DNA from: an uncultured Oscillospiraceae bacterium
Lineage (GTDB): Bacteria; Bacillota; Clostridia; Oscillospirales; Oscillospiraceae
Assembly: GCA_910579485.1 (NCBI GenBank)
Contig: CAJTVO010000052.1
Location: forward strand, 1 to 21,267
Length of the DNA: 21,267 nt
Direction: 5' to 3'
Shown in pieces: positions 8,188 to 15,485 of the stretch. The notes beneath the pieces are model-generated. The model saw nothing but the letters and a program-made list of their open reading frames with translations, ran no database searches and was not told the DNA's origin. The position numbers were made by a program, and so were the translations under genes. The stretch's first letter is position 1. Each line of letters begins with the position of its first letter.

Positions 8188-8249
8188 GGAAGTAAAGGCC
8201 CATCCTTTGGCTATTCTCCATAAAGATGGACGGCCAAAATTTAAGGTCG

Positions 8250-8260
8250 TGGTCAGACCA
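8250..8260 (+). promoter_or_regulatory. FadR-type GntR operator (TGGTCAGACCA)
   Basis: The 11-mer has perfect TGGT/ACCA arms around three bases and fits TNGTNNNACNA, the known consensus of FadR-subfamily GntR regulators. It lies immediately upstream of the ribosome binding site (AGGAGG, about 8263-8268) of a FadR-type regulator gene. Autoregulation is therefore the likely role, and it may also act on the divergent oxidoreductase operon. Confidence 0.7.
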
Positions 8261-8273
8261 GAAGGAGGCCCCC

Positions 8274-8996
8274 GTGGAATTCAAAGAAATCGTCGCGCCC
8301 TCCATCCGGGAGCTGTTCGTGCAGCAGGTGGTGGGGATGATCCTCTCCGGCCAGCTGCGCCCCGGGGACCGTCTGCCCACGGAGCGGGAGCTGGCGGATG
8401 ATATGAAGATCAGCAAGACCGCCGTACATGAGGGCATCCGGGAGCTGCACCGCCTGGGGTTCCTGGACGTGACCAGCCGCCGGGGCGTGTCCGTGGCGGA
8501 CTACGCACAGACGGGGACGGTGGATACCCTTCTGGCCATCATGCACTACCACGGCGGGCAGCTGGACGCCAAGACCTGCCGCAGCATTTTACAGGTCCGC
8601 TACTATCTGGAGGGGCCCGCCTTCCGGGGGCTGGCGGCCCGCCATACGGAGGAGGACCTGGAGAAGCTGGAGGAGCTGTACCGGCAGGCGGAGGAGGCGG
8701 CGAAGGAGGGGGCGTATCCTTTTGCCAACGCCCTGTTCCGCTATCACCGGACGGTGGCCTTCCTCAGCGGCAATTCCATCACGCCTCTGATCCTCAACGC
8801 CTTCTCTCCGGTGAGCCTGGAGTTCTGGCGGGAGTATATCGAGGTCTTCGGAGAGGCGTCCTGCCTGGAGCGGCTGCGGGGATTCACGGACCATATCCGC
8901 CGGGGCGAGGGGGAGGAAGCCGTGGGGCTCTTCCGGGAGGGCCTGGAGGAATTTGAGCGCCGGACGGAGCGGACCGGGTTTATGCGCACAAATTAA
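8274..8996 (+). CDS. GntR-family (FadR subfamily, FCD domain) transcriptional regulator
   Basis: The protein has 240 residues. The N-terminal winged helix is recognisable by LRPGDRLPTERELADDM at about residues 28-44, and an all-helical FCD-type effector domain follows. I chose the GTG at 8274 over the ATG at 8226 because a strong GGAGG lies just before it and the longer form would overrun a perfect operator. In the effector domain the usual Asp-x-x-x-His element reads NALFRYHR, so one acidic ligand seems replaced; a later DHIRRG retains a His. FadR-type regulators usually sense an organic acid or acyl compound. Divergent placement makes the oxidoreductase/hypAB operon the obvious target. Confidence 0.88.
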   Translation: MEFKEIVAPSIRELFVQQVVGMILSGQLRPGDRLPTERELADDMKISKTAVHEGIRELHRLGFLDVTSRRGVSVADYAQTGTVDTLLAIMHYHGGQLDAKTCRSILQVRYYLEGPAFRGLAARHTEEDLEKLEELYRQAEEAAKEGAYPFANALFRYHRTVAFLSGNSITPLILNAFSPVSLEFWREYIEVFGEASCLERLRGFTDHIRRGEGEEAVGLFREGLEEFERRTERTGFMRTN

Positions 8997-9027
8997 GGAT
9001 TTATCTATGGAATTTCCGGTGGATTCA

Positions 9028-9036
9028 TGGTATACT
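9028..9036 (+). promoter_or_regulatory. extended -10 promoter for the Nudix gene
   Basis: TGG followed by TATACT (9031-9036) is an extended -10 element. The hexamer 17 bases upstream is poor (TGGAAT, 9008-9013), as is common for extended -10 promoters. It lies 32 bases before the start codon. Confidence 0.55.
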
Positions 9037-9068
9037 AATAAAAATCATAGAGAAAGAGGAGGTCCGGT

Positions 9069-9605
9069 ATGGATCTGATCGAAAAAAAGATATCCAGCGA
9101 GAAAATATTTGATGGCCGCATACTCCACGTCCGGCGGGATACCGTCCGCCTGCCCAACGGCGAGGAGGCTTCCCGGGAGGTGGTGGACCACCCCGGCGGC
9201 GTGTGCATACTGGCTCTGGACGATCAAAACCGGGCGCTGCTGGTGAGCCAGTTCCGGTATCCCTATGAGAAGGTCCTGCGGGAGATCCCCGCCGGAAAGC
9301 TGGAGTACGGAGAGGACCCCAGAGAGGCCGCCATCCGGGAGCTGGAAGAGGAGACCGGCGCCGTGGCCGGGGATTTCCGCTCTCTGGGAGAGCTGTATCC
9401 CTCCCCGGGCTACTGCGGGGAGATCATCCGGATGTACCTGGCCCGTGACCTGACCTTCGGGGAGACCCATCTGGATGAGGACGAGTTTTTGGACCTGGAG
9501 CGGGTCCCCTTCGACCAGCTGACGGAGCAGGTGCTCTCCGGCGAGATCAAGGACGCCAAGACCATCGCCGCCGTATTGAAGGGGAAGCTGCTGCTGGGAC
9601 TGTAA
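9069..9605 (+). CDS. nudF: ADP-ribose pyrophosphatase (Nudix hydrolase)
   Basis: The 178-residue protein carries a full Nudix box at 76-98 (G76, E82, R90-E91, E94-E95, G97). The downstream SPGYCGE and the N-terminal strand pattern are typical of NudF-type ADP-ribose hydrolases, which release AMP and ribose 5-phosphate. The start is supported by GAGGAGG seven bases upstream. The response regulator follows 38 bases later and may be co-transcribed. Substrate assignment is from family resemblance; other nucleoside diphosphate derivatives are possible. Confidence 0.88.
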   Translation: MDLIEKKISSEKIFDGRILHVRRDTVRLPNGEEASREVVDHPGGVCILALDDQNRALLVSQFRYPYEKVLREIPAGKLEYGEDPREAAIRELEEETGAVAGDFRSLGELYPSPGYCGEIIRMYLARDLTFGETHLDEDEFLDLERVPFDQLTEQVLSGEIKDAKTIAAVLKGKLLLGL

Positions 9606-9643
9606 AAACCGCCTCCCTGTCGGGCGGCGGCAAAGGAGAAGAT

Positions 9644-10351
9644 ATGGAAGAGAAAAAAAGAGTCCTCATCGTGGAGGACGAGAAGAGCATCGTGGATATC
9701 GTGCGCTTCAACCTGGAGAAGGAGGGCTACACCGTTCTTACCGCCTATGACGGGGACGCGGGTCTGAGCGCCGCCCGGGAGGAGAAGCCGGACCTGATCC
9801 TGCTGGACGTCATGCTGCCCAAGCGGAACGGCTTCGATGTGTGCCGCATCCTCCGGGAGGAGGGGGACAACGTGCCGGTGATCATCCTTACCGCCCGGGA
9901 GGGCGAGTCGGACAAGGTGCTGGGCCTGGAGATCGGGGCGGACGACTACATCACCAAGCCCTTTTCCATGCGGGAGCTGCTGGCCCGGGTGAAGGCCAAT
10001 ATCCGCCGCACCGCCATGCTCCAGGCCGGGGCGGAGGAGCCCGCGGCGGTCATCACGGCGGGCGGGCTGTCCATCAACCCGGAGAATTACCAGGTGACCA
10101 AGCACGGCGCTCCGGTGGACCTGACCCAGCGGGAATACGAGCTGCTGTTCTTCCTTGCGGGGCATCCGGGGAAGGTGTACTCCCGGACCGACCTCATGGA
10201 GCAGGTCTGGAACTACGACTACGTAGGCGACGACGTGCGCACGGTGGATGTCACCGTCCGGCGGCTGCGGGAGAAGATCGAGGACGATCCCGCCAGTCCC
10301 GCGCTGATCCTGACCAAACGGGGCGTGGGCTACTACTTCGCGGCCCAGTGA
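9644..10351 (+). CDS. OmpR/PhoB-family response regulator, orphan in this window
   Basis: This 235-residue, two-domain protein has a receiver domain at 1-120 with acidic pocket E11/D12, phosphoacceptor D55, T83 and K105. The C-terminal winged helix (about 136-233) contains the recognition region DVRTVDVTVRRLREKIE. AAGGAG lies six bases before the ATG. Response regulators of this kind usually sit beside a sensor kinase. Here the gene is followed by a terminator-like hairpin and ychF, with no kinase in the window. It resembles the PhoP/WalR group, but the regulon cannot be inferred. Confidence 0.93.
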   Translation: MEEKKRVLIVEDEKSIVDIVRFNLEKEGYTVLTAYDGDAGLSAAREEKPDLILLDVMLPKRNGFDVCRILREEGDNVPVIILTAREGESDKVLGLEIGADDYITKPFSMRELLARVKANIRRTAMLQAGAEEPAAVITAGGLSINPENYQVTKHGAPVDLTQREYELLFFLAGHPGKVYSRTDLMEQVWNYDYVGDDVRTVDVTVRRLREKIEDDPASPALILTKRGVGYYFAAQ

Positions 10352-10358
10352 CCCCTTC

Positions 10359-10406
10359 GCGCCGGATGTTCCTTCGCTGCCCTGTGCAGGGAGGAGCGTC
10401 CGGCGC
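10359..10406 (+). terminator. branched terminator-like hairpin after the response regulator
   Basis: Outer arms 10359-10366 and 10399-10406 (8 bp, perfect) enclose an inner 5-bp stem (10380-10384 with 10387-10391). Only a short TGTTT follows, so termination may be partial. The 322-base gap 10352-10673 holds this hairpin, the ychF promoter and its leader, and no gene. Confidence 0.5.
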
Positions 10407-10517
10407 TGTTTCTGCCTATAGCGCGCTGCGGCTTCCAAAGTCCGGTCCTTTTTTGATGCTGGTGATTTTTTACACAAGAAATCTTGTACGATTTGAGCGA
10501 TTTGAATTGGGCAGCTA

Positions 10518-10546
10518 TTGAGAAATATGCCGCGCTATGGTATAAT
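10518..10546 (+). promoter_or_regulatory. strong sigma-A promoter for the ychF operon
   Basis: TTGAGA (10518-10523) and TATAAT (10541-10546) are exactly 17 bases apart, and a TG precedes the -10 by one base. This is near consensus for the housekeeping sigma factor. Transcription would begin near 10553 and leave a leader of about 120 bases. Confidence 0.85.
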
Positions 10547-10608
10547 ACAAAATTACTGCAATAGCTGCGTCGCTTTGGCAGGAATAAATGATATCAATAC
10601 TGCGCGGA

Positions 10609-10639
10609 GGCGTTTGGGACGGGCCATCGTTCAAACGCC
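10609..10639 (+). other. leader hairpin upstream of ychF
   Basis: Perfect 8-bp arms (10609-10616 with 10632-10639) and a 15-base loop sit in the ychF leader, ending about 19 bases before the AGGAGG. No T-run follows, so it is not a terminator. It could affect translation or RNA stability. Confidence 0.4.
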
Positions 10640-10673
10640 GGACGCCCTTGAAAAACCAGGAGGTACGCAGATC

Positions 10674-11765
10674 ATGAAGCTCGGCATCGTGGGGTTACCT
10701 AATGTAGGCAAATCGACCCTTTTTAACGCTATCACCAACGCGGGCGCGGAGAGCGCCAATTATCCCTTCTGCACCATCGATCCCAACGTGGGCATGGTAG
10801 CCGTGCCGGACGCCCGGCTGGACAAGCTCAGCGAGATGTACGATCCCAAGAAGACCACCCCCGCCGTCATTGAGTTCGTGGACATCGCGGGCCTTGTCAA
10901 GGGCGCCAGCAAGGGCGAGGGGCTGGGGAACAAGTTCCTCTCCAATATCCGCATGACGGACGCCATCGTCCATGTGGTGCGGTGCTTCGACGATGAGAAC
11001 GTCATACACGTGGAGGGCGGCGCGGACCCCGTTCGGGATATCGACATCATCGATCTGGAGCTGGTCATGGCCGATGTGGAGATGGTGGAGCGGCGCATCG
11101 ACAAGGCCCAGAAGGCTGCCAAGGGGGACAGGAAGTTCCTCAAGGAGGTGGAGATATTCCAGGGCCTGCTCACCTGGCTCAACGACGGCAAGGCCGCCCG
11201 GGGCTATGACTGCGACGACGACACCAAGACCGTCATCGCTACCAGCGACCTGCTGACCCTCAAGCCGGTCATTTACGCCGCCAACCTGGACGAGGCGGGC
11301 TTCGCTGATCCCGAGGGGACCGCATATTATCAGCAGGTGGCCCAGCGGGCCCAGGCCGAGGGCGCCCAGGTCATCCCCGTATGCGCCAAGCTGGAGGCGG
11401 AGATCGCCGAGCTGGAGGGCGAGGAGAAGGCCATGTTCCTGGAGGACCTGGGCGTGGCCGAGAGCGGCCTGGACCGGCTGGTGAAGGCCAGCTATACCCT
11501 GCTGGGACTCATCTCCTACCTCACCAGCGGCGAGGACGAGTGCCGGGCCTGGACCATCACCCGGGGCACCAAGGCCCCCCAGGCGGCGGGGAAGATCCAC
11601 TCCGACTTCGAACGGGGATTTATTCGGGCGGAGGTCATCGCGTATGACGACCTCATGTCCGCAGGCTCCATGGCGGCGGCGCGGGAGAAGGGTATGATCC
11701 GCTCCGAGGGCAAGGAGTACGTGGTAAAGGACGGGGATATCATCCTGTTCCGGTTCAACGTATAA
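10674..11765 (+). CDS. ychF: YchF/OLA1 redox-regulated P-loop ATPase
   Basis: At 363 residues this matches the family's normal length. The G1 loop GLPNVGKS is at 7-14, with the DIAGLVKGASKGEGLGN switch region after it. NLDE stands in place of the usual NKxD, the family trait that favours ATP over GTP. The C-terminal TGS domain (TRGTKAPQAAGKIHSDFERGFIRAEV) is complete. The ATG at 10674 has AGGAGG ten bases upstream; the upstream in-frame extension overlaps the promoter and is not used. YchF binds ribosomes and influences stress responses. Its stop overlaps the next start by one base. Confidence 0.96.
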   Translation: MKLGIVGLPNVGKSTLFNAITNAGAESANYPFCTIDPNVGMVAVPDARLDKLSEMYDPKKTTPAVIEFVDIAGLVKGASKGEGLGNKFLSNIRMTDAIVHVVRCFDDENVIHVEGGADPVRDIDIIDLELVMADVEMVERRIDKAQKAAKGDRKFLKEVEIFQGLLTWLNDGKAARGYDCDDDTKTVIATSDLLTLKPVIYAANLDEAGFADPEGTAYYQQVAQRAQAEGAQVIPVCAKLEAEIAELEGEEKAMFLEDLGVAESGLDRLVKASYTLLGLISYLTSGEDECRAWTITRGTKAPQAAGKIHSDFERGFIRAEVIAYDDLMSAGSMAAAREKGMIRSEGKEYVVKDGDIILFRFNV

Positions 11766-12451
11766 TGCGCCGCCGGTTCGACGTCCTGGACGCCTGGCGC
11801 ACATTGGCCATCGTGCTGATGGCGGCCTATCATTTTCTATACGATTTGTATATTTTCGGCGTTATATCTGCTGATCGGCTGTTTTCCGCGCCGCTGAACG
11901 TGCTGGAGCGGTTCATCTGCTGTTCGTTTATTCTGCTGGCGGGGGCTTCCGCCCGGTTTTCACGGAACAACCTGCGCCACGGGCTCGTCGTCCTGGGGGC
12001 GGGGCTGGTGGTAGAGGCCGGGGCGGCGGCGGCCGGACAGACCATCCGGTTCGGGGTGCTGATGCTGCTGGGGGCGTCCATGGTGCTGTGGCACTTTCTG
12101 GGGAAGGGCCTGCAAAGGCTCCCCGGATGGAGCGTGGCGGCTGGGAGCGGCGTCCTGTTCTTCGCGGCGCGGTGGTGGACCGGGCGGACGGTGGTTTCCG
12201 TGCCGTGGCTGTATCCGCTGGGTTTTATATCGCCGGGATTTTACAGCGCGGACTATTTTCCGCTGCTGCCGTGGTTCTTCCTGTTTTTGACCGGCACCGC
12301 CTTGGGGGGATGGTGCCTGGCGCACCGGGAGAACCGGCTGCTGACCGTTTCCCTGCCCGGGGTGCTGACCTGGCCGGGGCGGCACAGTCTTATTATTTAC
12401 GTACTGCACCAGCCGGTGCTGTACGGTATCAGCTATTTGATCTGGAGGTGA
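11765..12451 (+). CDS. DUF1624 / heparan-glucosaminide N-acetyltransferase-like membrane protein
   Basis: The 228-residue integral membrane protein has about six or seven hydrophobic segments. It begins with RRRFDVLDAWRTLAIVLMAAYHFLYDL, whose conserved Asp-x-x-R and downstream His resemble the DUF1624/HGSNAT family. The C-terminal PGRHSLIIYVLHQP is another family hallmark. These proteins are thought to move acetyl groups across the membrane, but bacterial substrates are mostly unknown. It starts inside the ychF stop (TAATG), so translation is probably coupled. A sugar acyltransferase role is inferred only. Confidence 0.82.
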   Translation: MRRRFDVLDAWRTLAIVLMAAYHFLYDLYIFGVISADRLFSAPLNVLERFICCSFILLAGASARFSRNNLRHGLVVLGAGLVVEAGAAAAGQTIRFGVLMLLGASMVLWHFLGKGLQRLPGWSVAAGSGVLFFAARWWTGRTVVSVPWLYPLGFISPGFYSADYFPLLPWFFLFLTGTALGGWCLAHRENRLLTVSLPGVLTWPGRHSLIIYVLHQPVLYGISYLIWR

Positions 12452-12456
12452 ACGAA

Positions 12457-12939
12457 TTGCATGTCAATGCCACATTGATCTATCTGGAAAACGAGGCCGG
12501 GGAGTACCTGATGCTCCACCGGGTGAAGAAGAAAAACGACATCAACCACGACAAATGGATCGGCGTAGGCGGCGGCTTCGAGTACGGCGAGAGCCCGGAG
12601 GAGTGCGCCGTTCGGGAGACCCGGGAGGAGACCGGCCTGACGCTGACGGACTACCGCTATCGTGGCATCATCACCTTTGACTGCGGGGGCCAGGAATGTA
12701 CCCAGTACATACACCTGTTCACCGCCGCCGCTTGGACGGGGGAGCTGTCCGAGTGCAATGAGGGGGACCTGGAGTGGGTGCCCAAGGAGAAGGTCTATGA
12801 CCTCCCCATCTGGGAGGGGGACGAGATATTCTTCCGCTTGCTGGAGGAGGATCGGCCCTTTTTCTCACTGAAGCTGAGCTACAGCGCGGAGGATGTCCTG
12901 CTGAGGGCGGTCCTGGATGGGAAGGAGCTGCCGGTTTGA
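12457..12939 (+). CDS. MutT-like Nudix hydrolase (8-oxo-dGTP diphosphatase type)
   Basis: The protein has about 160 residues and a complete Nudix box at 39-61 (G39, E45, R53-E54, E57-E58, G60). The preceding LMLHRVKKKNDINHDKWIGVGGG stretch is typical of small 8-oxo-dGTP diphosphatase homologues that clean the nucleotide pool. Start choice is uncertain. TTG at 12457 is preferred because GGAGGTG lies six bases before it; GTG at 12448 has no spaced ribosome binding site. A much longer in-frame extension is open but would overlap the membrane-protein gene. Its end overlaps the DUF523 gene by four bases. Confidence 0.85.
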   Translation: MHVNATLIYLENEAGEYLMLHRVKKKNDINHDKWIGVGGGFEYGESPEECAVRETREETGLTLTDYRYRGIITFDCGGQECTQYIHLFTAAAWTGELSECNEGDLEWVPKEKVYDLPIWEGDEIFFRLLEEDRPFFSLKLSYSAEDVLLRAVLDGKELPV

Positions 12940-13388
12940 GGGAGAAGCTGCTGGTATCCGCCTGCCTGCTGGGAGAGAACTGCAAGTATAACGGCGGGAA
13001 CAATTATTCCCCCGATGTGGAGCGGCTGCGGGAACGGTTCGAGCTCGTTTCCGTCTGCCCGGAGCAGCTGGGCGGCCTGCCCACGCCCAGAGTCCCGTCG
13101 GAACGGGTGGGGGAACGGGTCCTGACGAGAGACGGACAGGACGTAACCGAGGCCTTCCGGCAGGGGGCAGAGAGGACGCTGGATATCGCCCGGGCGGAGG
13201 GCGCGCTCCGGGCTGTCTTACAGGTGCGCAGTCCTTCCTGCGGCTGCGGGATGATCTACGATGGCACCTTTTCCGGTACGCTGGTTCCCGGGAAGGGCAT
13301 GGCGGCGGCGCTGCTGGAGAAGAACGGCGTCAAGGTCTATGACTGTACCCGGACCGGCGAGCTTTTGGACGAGGAAGGAGCGCTGTGA
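12936..13388 (+). CDS. DUF523-family protein
   Basis: The 150-residue protein has the conserved Cys-rich signature of DUF523: VSACLLGENCKYNG at 7-20, VCPEQLGGLPTPR at 40-52 and SPSCGCG at 99-105. C10, C16, C41, C102 and C104 could bind a metal or cluster, though this is unproven. It starts with TTG overlapping the previous stop (TTGA), with AAGGAG eight bases upstream. No biochemical function is established as far as I know; homologues also occur fused to DUF1722. Confidence 0.88.
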   Translation: MREKLLVSACLLGENCKYNGGNNYSPDVERLRERFELVSVCPEQLGGLPTPRVPSERVGERVLTRDGQDVTEAFRQGAERTLDIARAEGALRAVLQVRSPSCGCGMIYDGTFSGTLVPGKGMAAALLEKNGVKVYDCTRTGELLDEEGAL

Positions 13389-13389
13389 T

Positions 13390-13749
13390 ATGCCGGATAT
13401 TTTCTTTGGGATGTTTTTCCTTGTATTTTTCCTGGCCCTGGGAATGATCGTTTTTAGTTTTATCAAGGGGATCGGGCAGTGGAACAAGAACAACCACTCC
13501 CCCAGGCTGACGGTGGAGGCCACCGTGGTAGCCAAGCGGGGGGACGTCAGCCATCACCATCATCAGGATGCCAACGGCATCGGGCATACCTCTTCCAGCA
13601 CCACCTACTACGTGACCTTCCAGGTCGCCAGCGGCGACCGGATGGAGCTGTGCGTCGGCGGCCCGGAATACGGGATGCTGGTGGAGGGAGACTTCGGCGA
13701 CCTCTCTTTCCAGGGGACCCGGTATCTTGGGTTCCAGCGGAAGGTTTAA
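13390..13749 (+). CDS. DUF2500-family membrane-anchored protein
   Basis: The product has 119 residues: one N-terminal membrane helix (about 4-27), then a soluble beta-rich domain. A His cluster (SHHHHQD) precedes the family-typical TYYVTFQVASGDRMEL, and the C-terminal GPEYGMLVEGDFGDLSFQGTRYLGFQ block matches DUF2500. The ATG is one base after the DUF523 stop, with AAGGAG nine bases upstream. Function is unknown; the His cluster could bind metal but is not proof of it. Confidence 0.82.
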   Translation: MPDIFFGMFFLVFFLALGMIVFSFIKGIGQWNKNNHSPRLTVEATVVAKRGDVSHHHHQDANGIGHTSSSTTYYVTFQVASGDRMELCVGGPEYGMLVEGDFGDLSFQGTRYLGFQRKV

Positions 13750-13772
13750 ATCGAACGCTTAGGAGGATTATC

Positions 13773-14306
13773 GTGGAGAACAAGCTGCTCCTCTATATCG
13801 CAATGTCCTTGGACGGGTATATCGCTGAAAAAGACGGCAGCATCCGCTTTTTGGAGGAAACGCCGGGTCCTGAGCCGGACCTCGGCTATGAACGATTCTA
13901 CCAGTCCCTCCAGGCAGTAATTATGGGCGGAAAGACTTACCGGCAGATCAAAAACGAGCTCTCGCCGGAGAAGTGGCCCTATGAGGGGATGCCCTGCTAT
14001 GTCTGCACGCGGCAGGAGCCCACGGACGACCCCAACGTTCAGTTTACATCCCTGCCGCCGGGGCGGCAGGTGCTGGAGCTTATCACGCGGGAGCACTCCG
14101 GAAACGTCTGGCTCATGGGCGGCGGGGAGACCGTCCATGGGTTCATGCGGGACGGCCTCATTGACCAATATTATATTTACGTTATGCCGGTCCTTCTCGG
14201 GGATGGCATCCCGCTGTTTCCGGCGGGATTTCCGAAGGCGGAGCTTACGTTGGAAAGCTGTAAAAACTTCGGGGAGATCGTTGAGCTGGTTTACCGGAGA
14301 AGATAG
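13773..14306 (+). CDS. dihydrofolate reductase family protein (RibD C-terminal-like)
   Basis: The 177-residue protein belongs to the DHFR/RibD-C superfamily, probably NADPH-dependent. It opens with LLLYIAMSLDGYIAEKDGSIRFL, followed by VIMGGKTY and the glycine-rich VWLMGGGETV. The GTG start at 13773 has AGGAGGA six bases upstream. It resembles YwjB/YyaP-type proteins more than folate-pathway FolA; the substrate is unknown. It is the last gene of the ychF operon, directly before a strong terminator. Confidence 0.88.
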   Translation: MENKLLLYIAMSLDGYIAEKDGSIRFLEETPGPEPDLGYERFYQSLQAVIMGGKTYRQIKNELSPEKWPYEGMPCYVCTRQEPTDDPNVQFTSLPPGRQVLELITREHSGNVWLMGGGETVHGFMRDGLIDQYYIYVMPVLLGDGIPLFPAGFPKAELTLESCKNFGEIVELVYRRR

Positions 14307-14310
14307 AGAT

Positions 14311-14354
14311 AAATGCGCAGGGCGCGGAGGAAAAACTCCGCGCCCTGCGCATTT
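14311..14354. terminator. bidirectional Rho-independent terminator
   Basis: A perfect 19-bp stem (14311-14329 with 14336-14354) with a 6-base loop separates convergent genes. A-rich and T-rich ends on both sides suit termination in both directions: the ychF operon from the left and the sugar operon from the right. Confidence 0.9.
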
Positions 14355-14372
14355 TATAGTCCGTTTGGAACC

Positions 14373-15485
14373 TTATTTGTACTTCTTTACGATCTCCGCC
14401 AGCTCGTCCCAATGGGCCTCCATGTCGCTCACCAGCTTGAACTGGGTGCGGCAGCGGTCCAGATTCTGGCCGTCCCGGGTGGTATGGAAGTAAACGTCGC
14501 CCTCAAGGTAGTCCGTCAGGAAGCGGATGCCGCACTCGAAGGTCATGAGCTTGGCGCCCCAGGGGAGGTGATCGATCTCCGCAGCCGTCAGCGTGCCGCC
14601 CGCGCCCTCCAGGAAGGCCTGGGTATAGGCCTCGAAGAGGGACACGTCCAGGTTGACCTTGCTCAGATCCTTCTCATCCTCCGCGCTGTGGTTGGCGCCG
14701 AAGCGGATGGAATCGCCGAAGTCGTTGATGGACAGGCCGGGCATGACCGTATCCAGGTCGATGATGCACAGGCCCTCGCCGCTGTCGCGGTCCATGAGGA
14801 CGTTGTTCAGCTTGGTGTCGTTGTGGGTCACCCGCAGGGGGAGGACACCGTCCCGGAGGGCCTGGAGGGCCACGGAGCAGTCCGCCTCACGGGCCAGGAC
14901 GAAGTCCAGCTCCGGCCTGCACTCCGCCGCGCGGCCTAGCTTGTCCGCCGTCAGGGCGGCCTTCAGCTTCGCCAGACGGTCCTCGGTGTCGTGGAAATGG
15001 GGGATGGTCTCGTGGAGGGTCTGGGCGGGATAGCCCTGTAGCAGCCGCTGGAAGCGGCCGAAAGCCCGGCCGGAGGCGGCGAACAGCGCCGGCGTCTCCG
15101 CCGTCTGGTAGCAGATGGTATCCTCCACGAAGGGGTACACGCGCCACGCGCCATTGGCGCTGTCGGTGTAGTAGGGCTCTCCGTTCCGGGGACGGATGAC
15201 CCGCAGGGCCTCGCGCTCCCGATCACCGCCCCGGCTCTCGATCTCGCGGCCCAGGTACTCGGTGACGCCCATGATGTTCTCCATAAGCTGGTCAGGCCGC
15301 TTGAAGGCGGCGGCGCTCATGCGCTGGAGGATGAACCGGCGGCAGCTGGTGTCCTCCGGCTGGGTGTGGACGACAAAGGTGTCGTTGATATGGCCCTGGC
15401 CGTAGCGGAGGGCTCCCACCACCGGCGCGCCGAAGTCAAAGGCCGCCAGCACTTCCTGCAGCATCGTCTCTGCCTGTACCATCAT
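14373..15485 (-). CDS. N-acetylhexosamine 1-kinase-like phosphotransferase
   Basis: This 370-residue kinase is of the aminoglycoside-phosphotransferase/choline-kinase fold. The catalytic loop VTHNDTKLNN is at 219-228 with catalytic D223, and the metal-binding IDLDTVMPG is at 242-250 (D243/D245). The N-terminal GQGHINDTF (29-37) corresponds to the nucleotide loop. It resembles NahK/LnpB, which phosphorylates GlcNAc or GalNAc at C1. The ATG overlaps the upstream nucleotidyltransferase stop as ATGA, so the two are translationally coupled, and a sugar-1-phosphate would be a direct substrate for that partner. A GTG twelve bases further upstream is also possible. The exact sugar is inferred. Confidence 0.82.
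   Translation of the reverse strand: MMVQAETMLQEVLAAFDFGAPVVGALRYGQGHINDTFVVHTQPEDTSCRRFILQRMSAAAFKRPDQLMENIMGVTEYLGREIESRGGDREREALRVIRPRNGEPYYTDSANGAWRVYPFVEDTICYQTAETPALFAASGRAFGRFQRLLQGYPAQTLHETIPHFHDTEDRLAKLKAALTADKLGRAAECRPELDFVLAREADCSVALQALRDGVLPLRVTHNDTKLNNVLMDRDSGEGLCIIDLDTVMPGLSINDFGDSIRFGANHSAEDEKDLSKVNLDVSLFEAYTQAFLEGAGGTLTAAEIDHLPWGAKLMTFECGIRFLTDYLEGDVYFHTTRDGQNLDRCRTQFKLVSDMEAHWDELAEIVKKYK

Noticed and set aside
9410..10477. Minus-strand frame of 355 codons opposite the response regulator
   Set aside because: It is antisense to two motif-complete genes and crosses their terminator region.
10518..10673. 52-residue N-terminal extension of YchF
   Set aside because: It would start within the -35 box of the promoter. 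The family starts at MKLGIVGLPNVGKS, and AGGAGG precedes that ATG.
12088..12456. N-terminal extension of the MutT-like protein
   Set aside because: The extension is out of frame within the well-supported membrane-protein gene and lacks Nudix-family sequence.
13549..13569. CAT/CAC-rich tract as a microsatellite or engineered His tag
   Set aside because: It encodes the short His run usual in DUF2500 proteins, in frame and followed by conserved family sequence.
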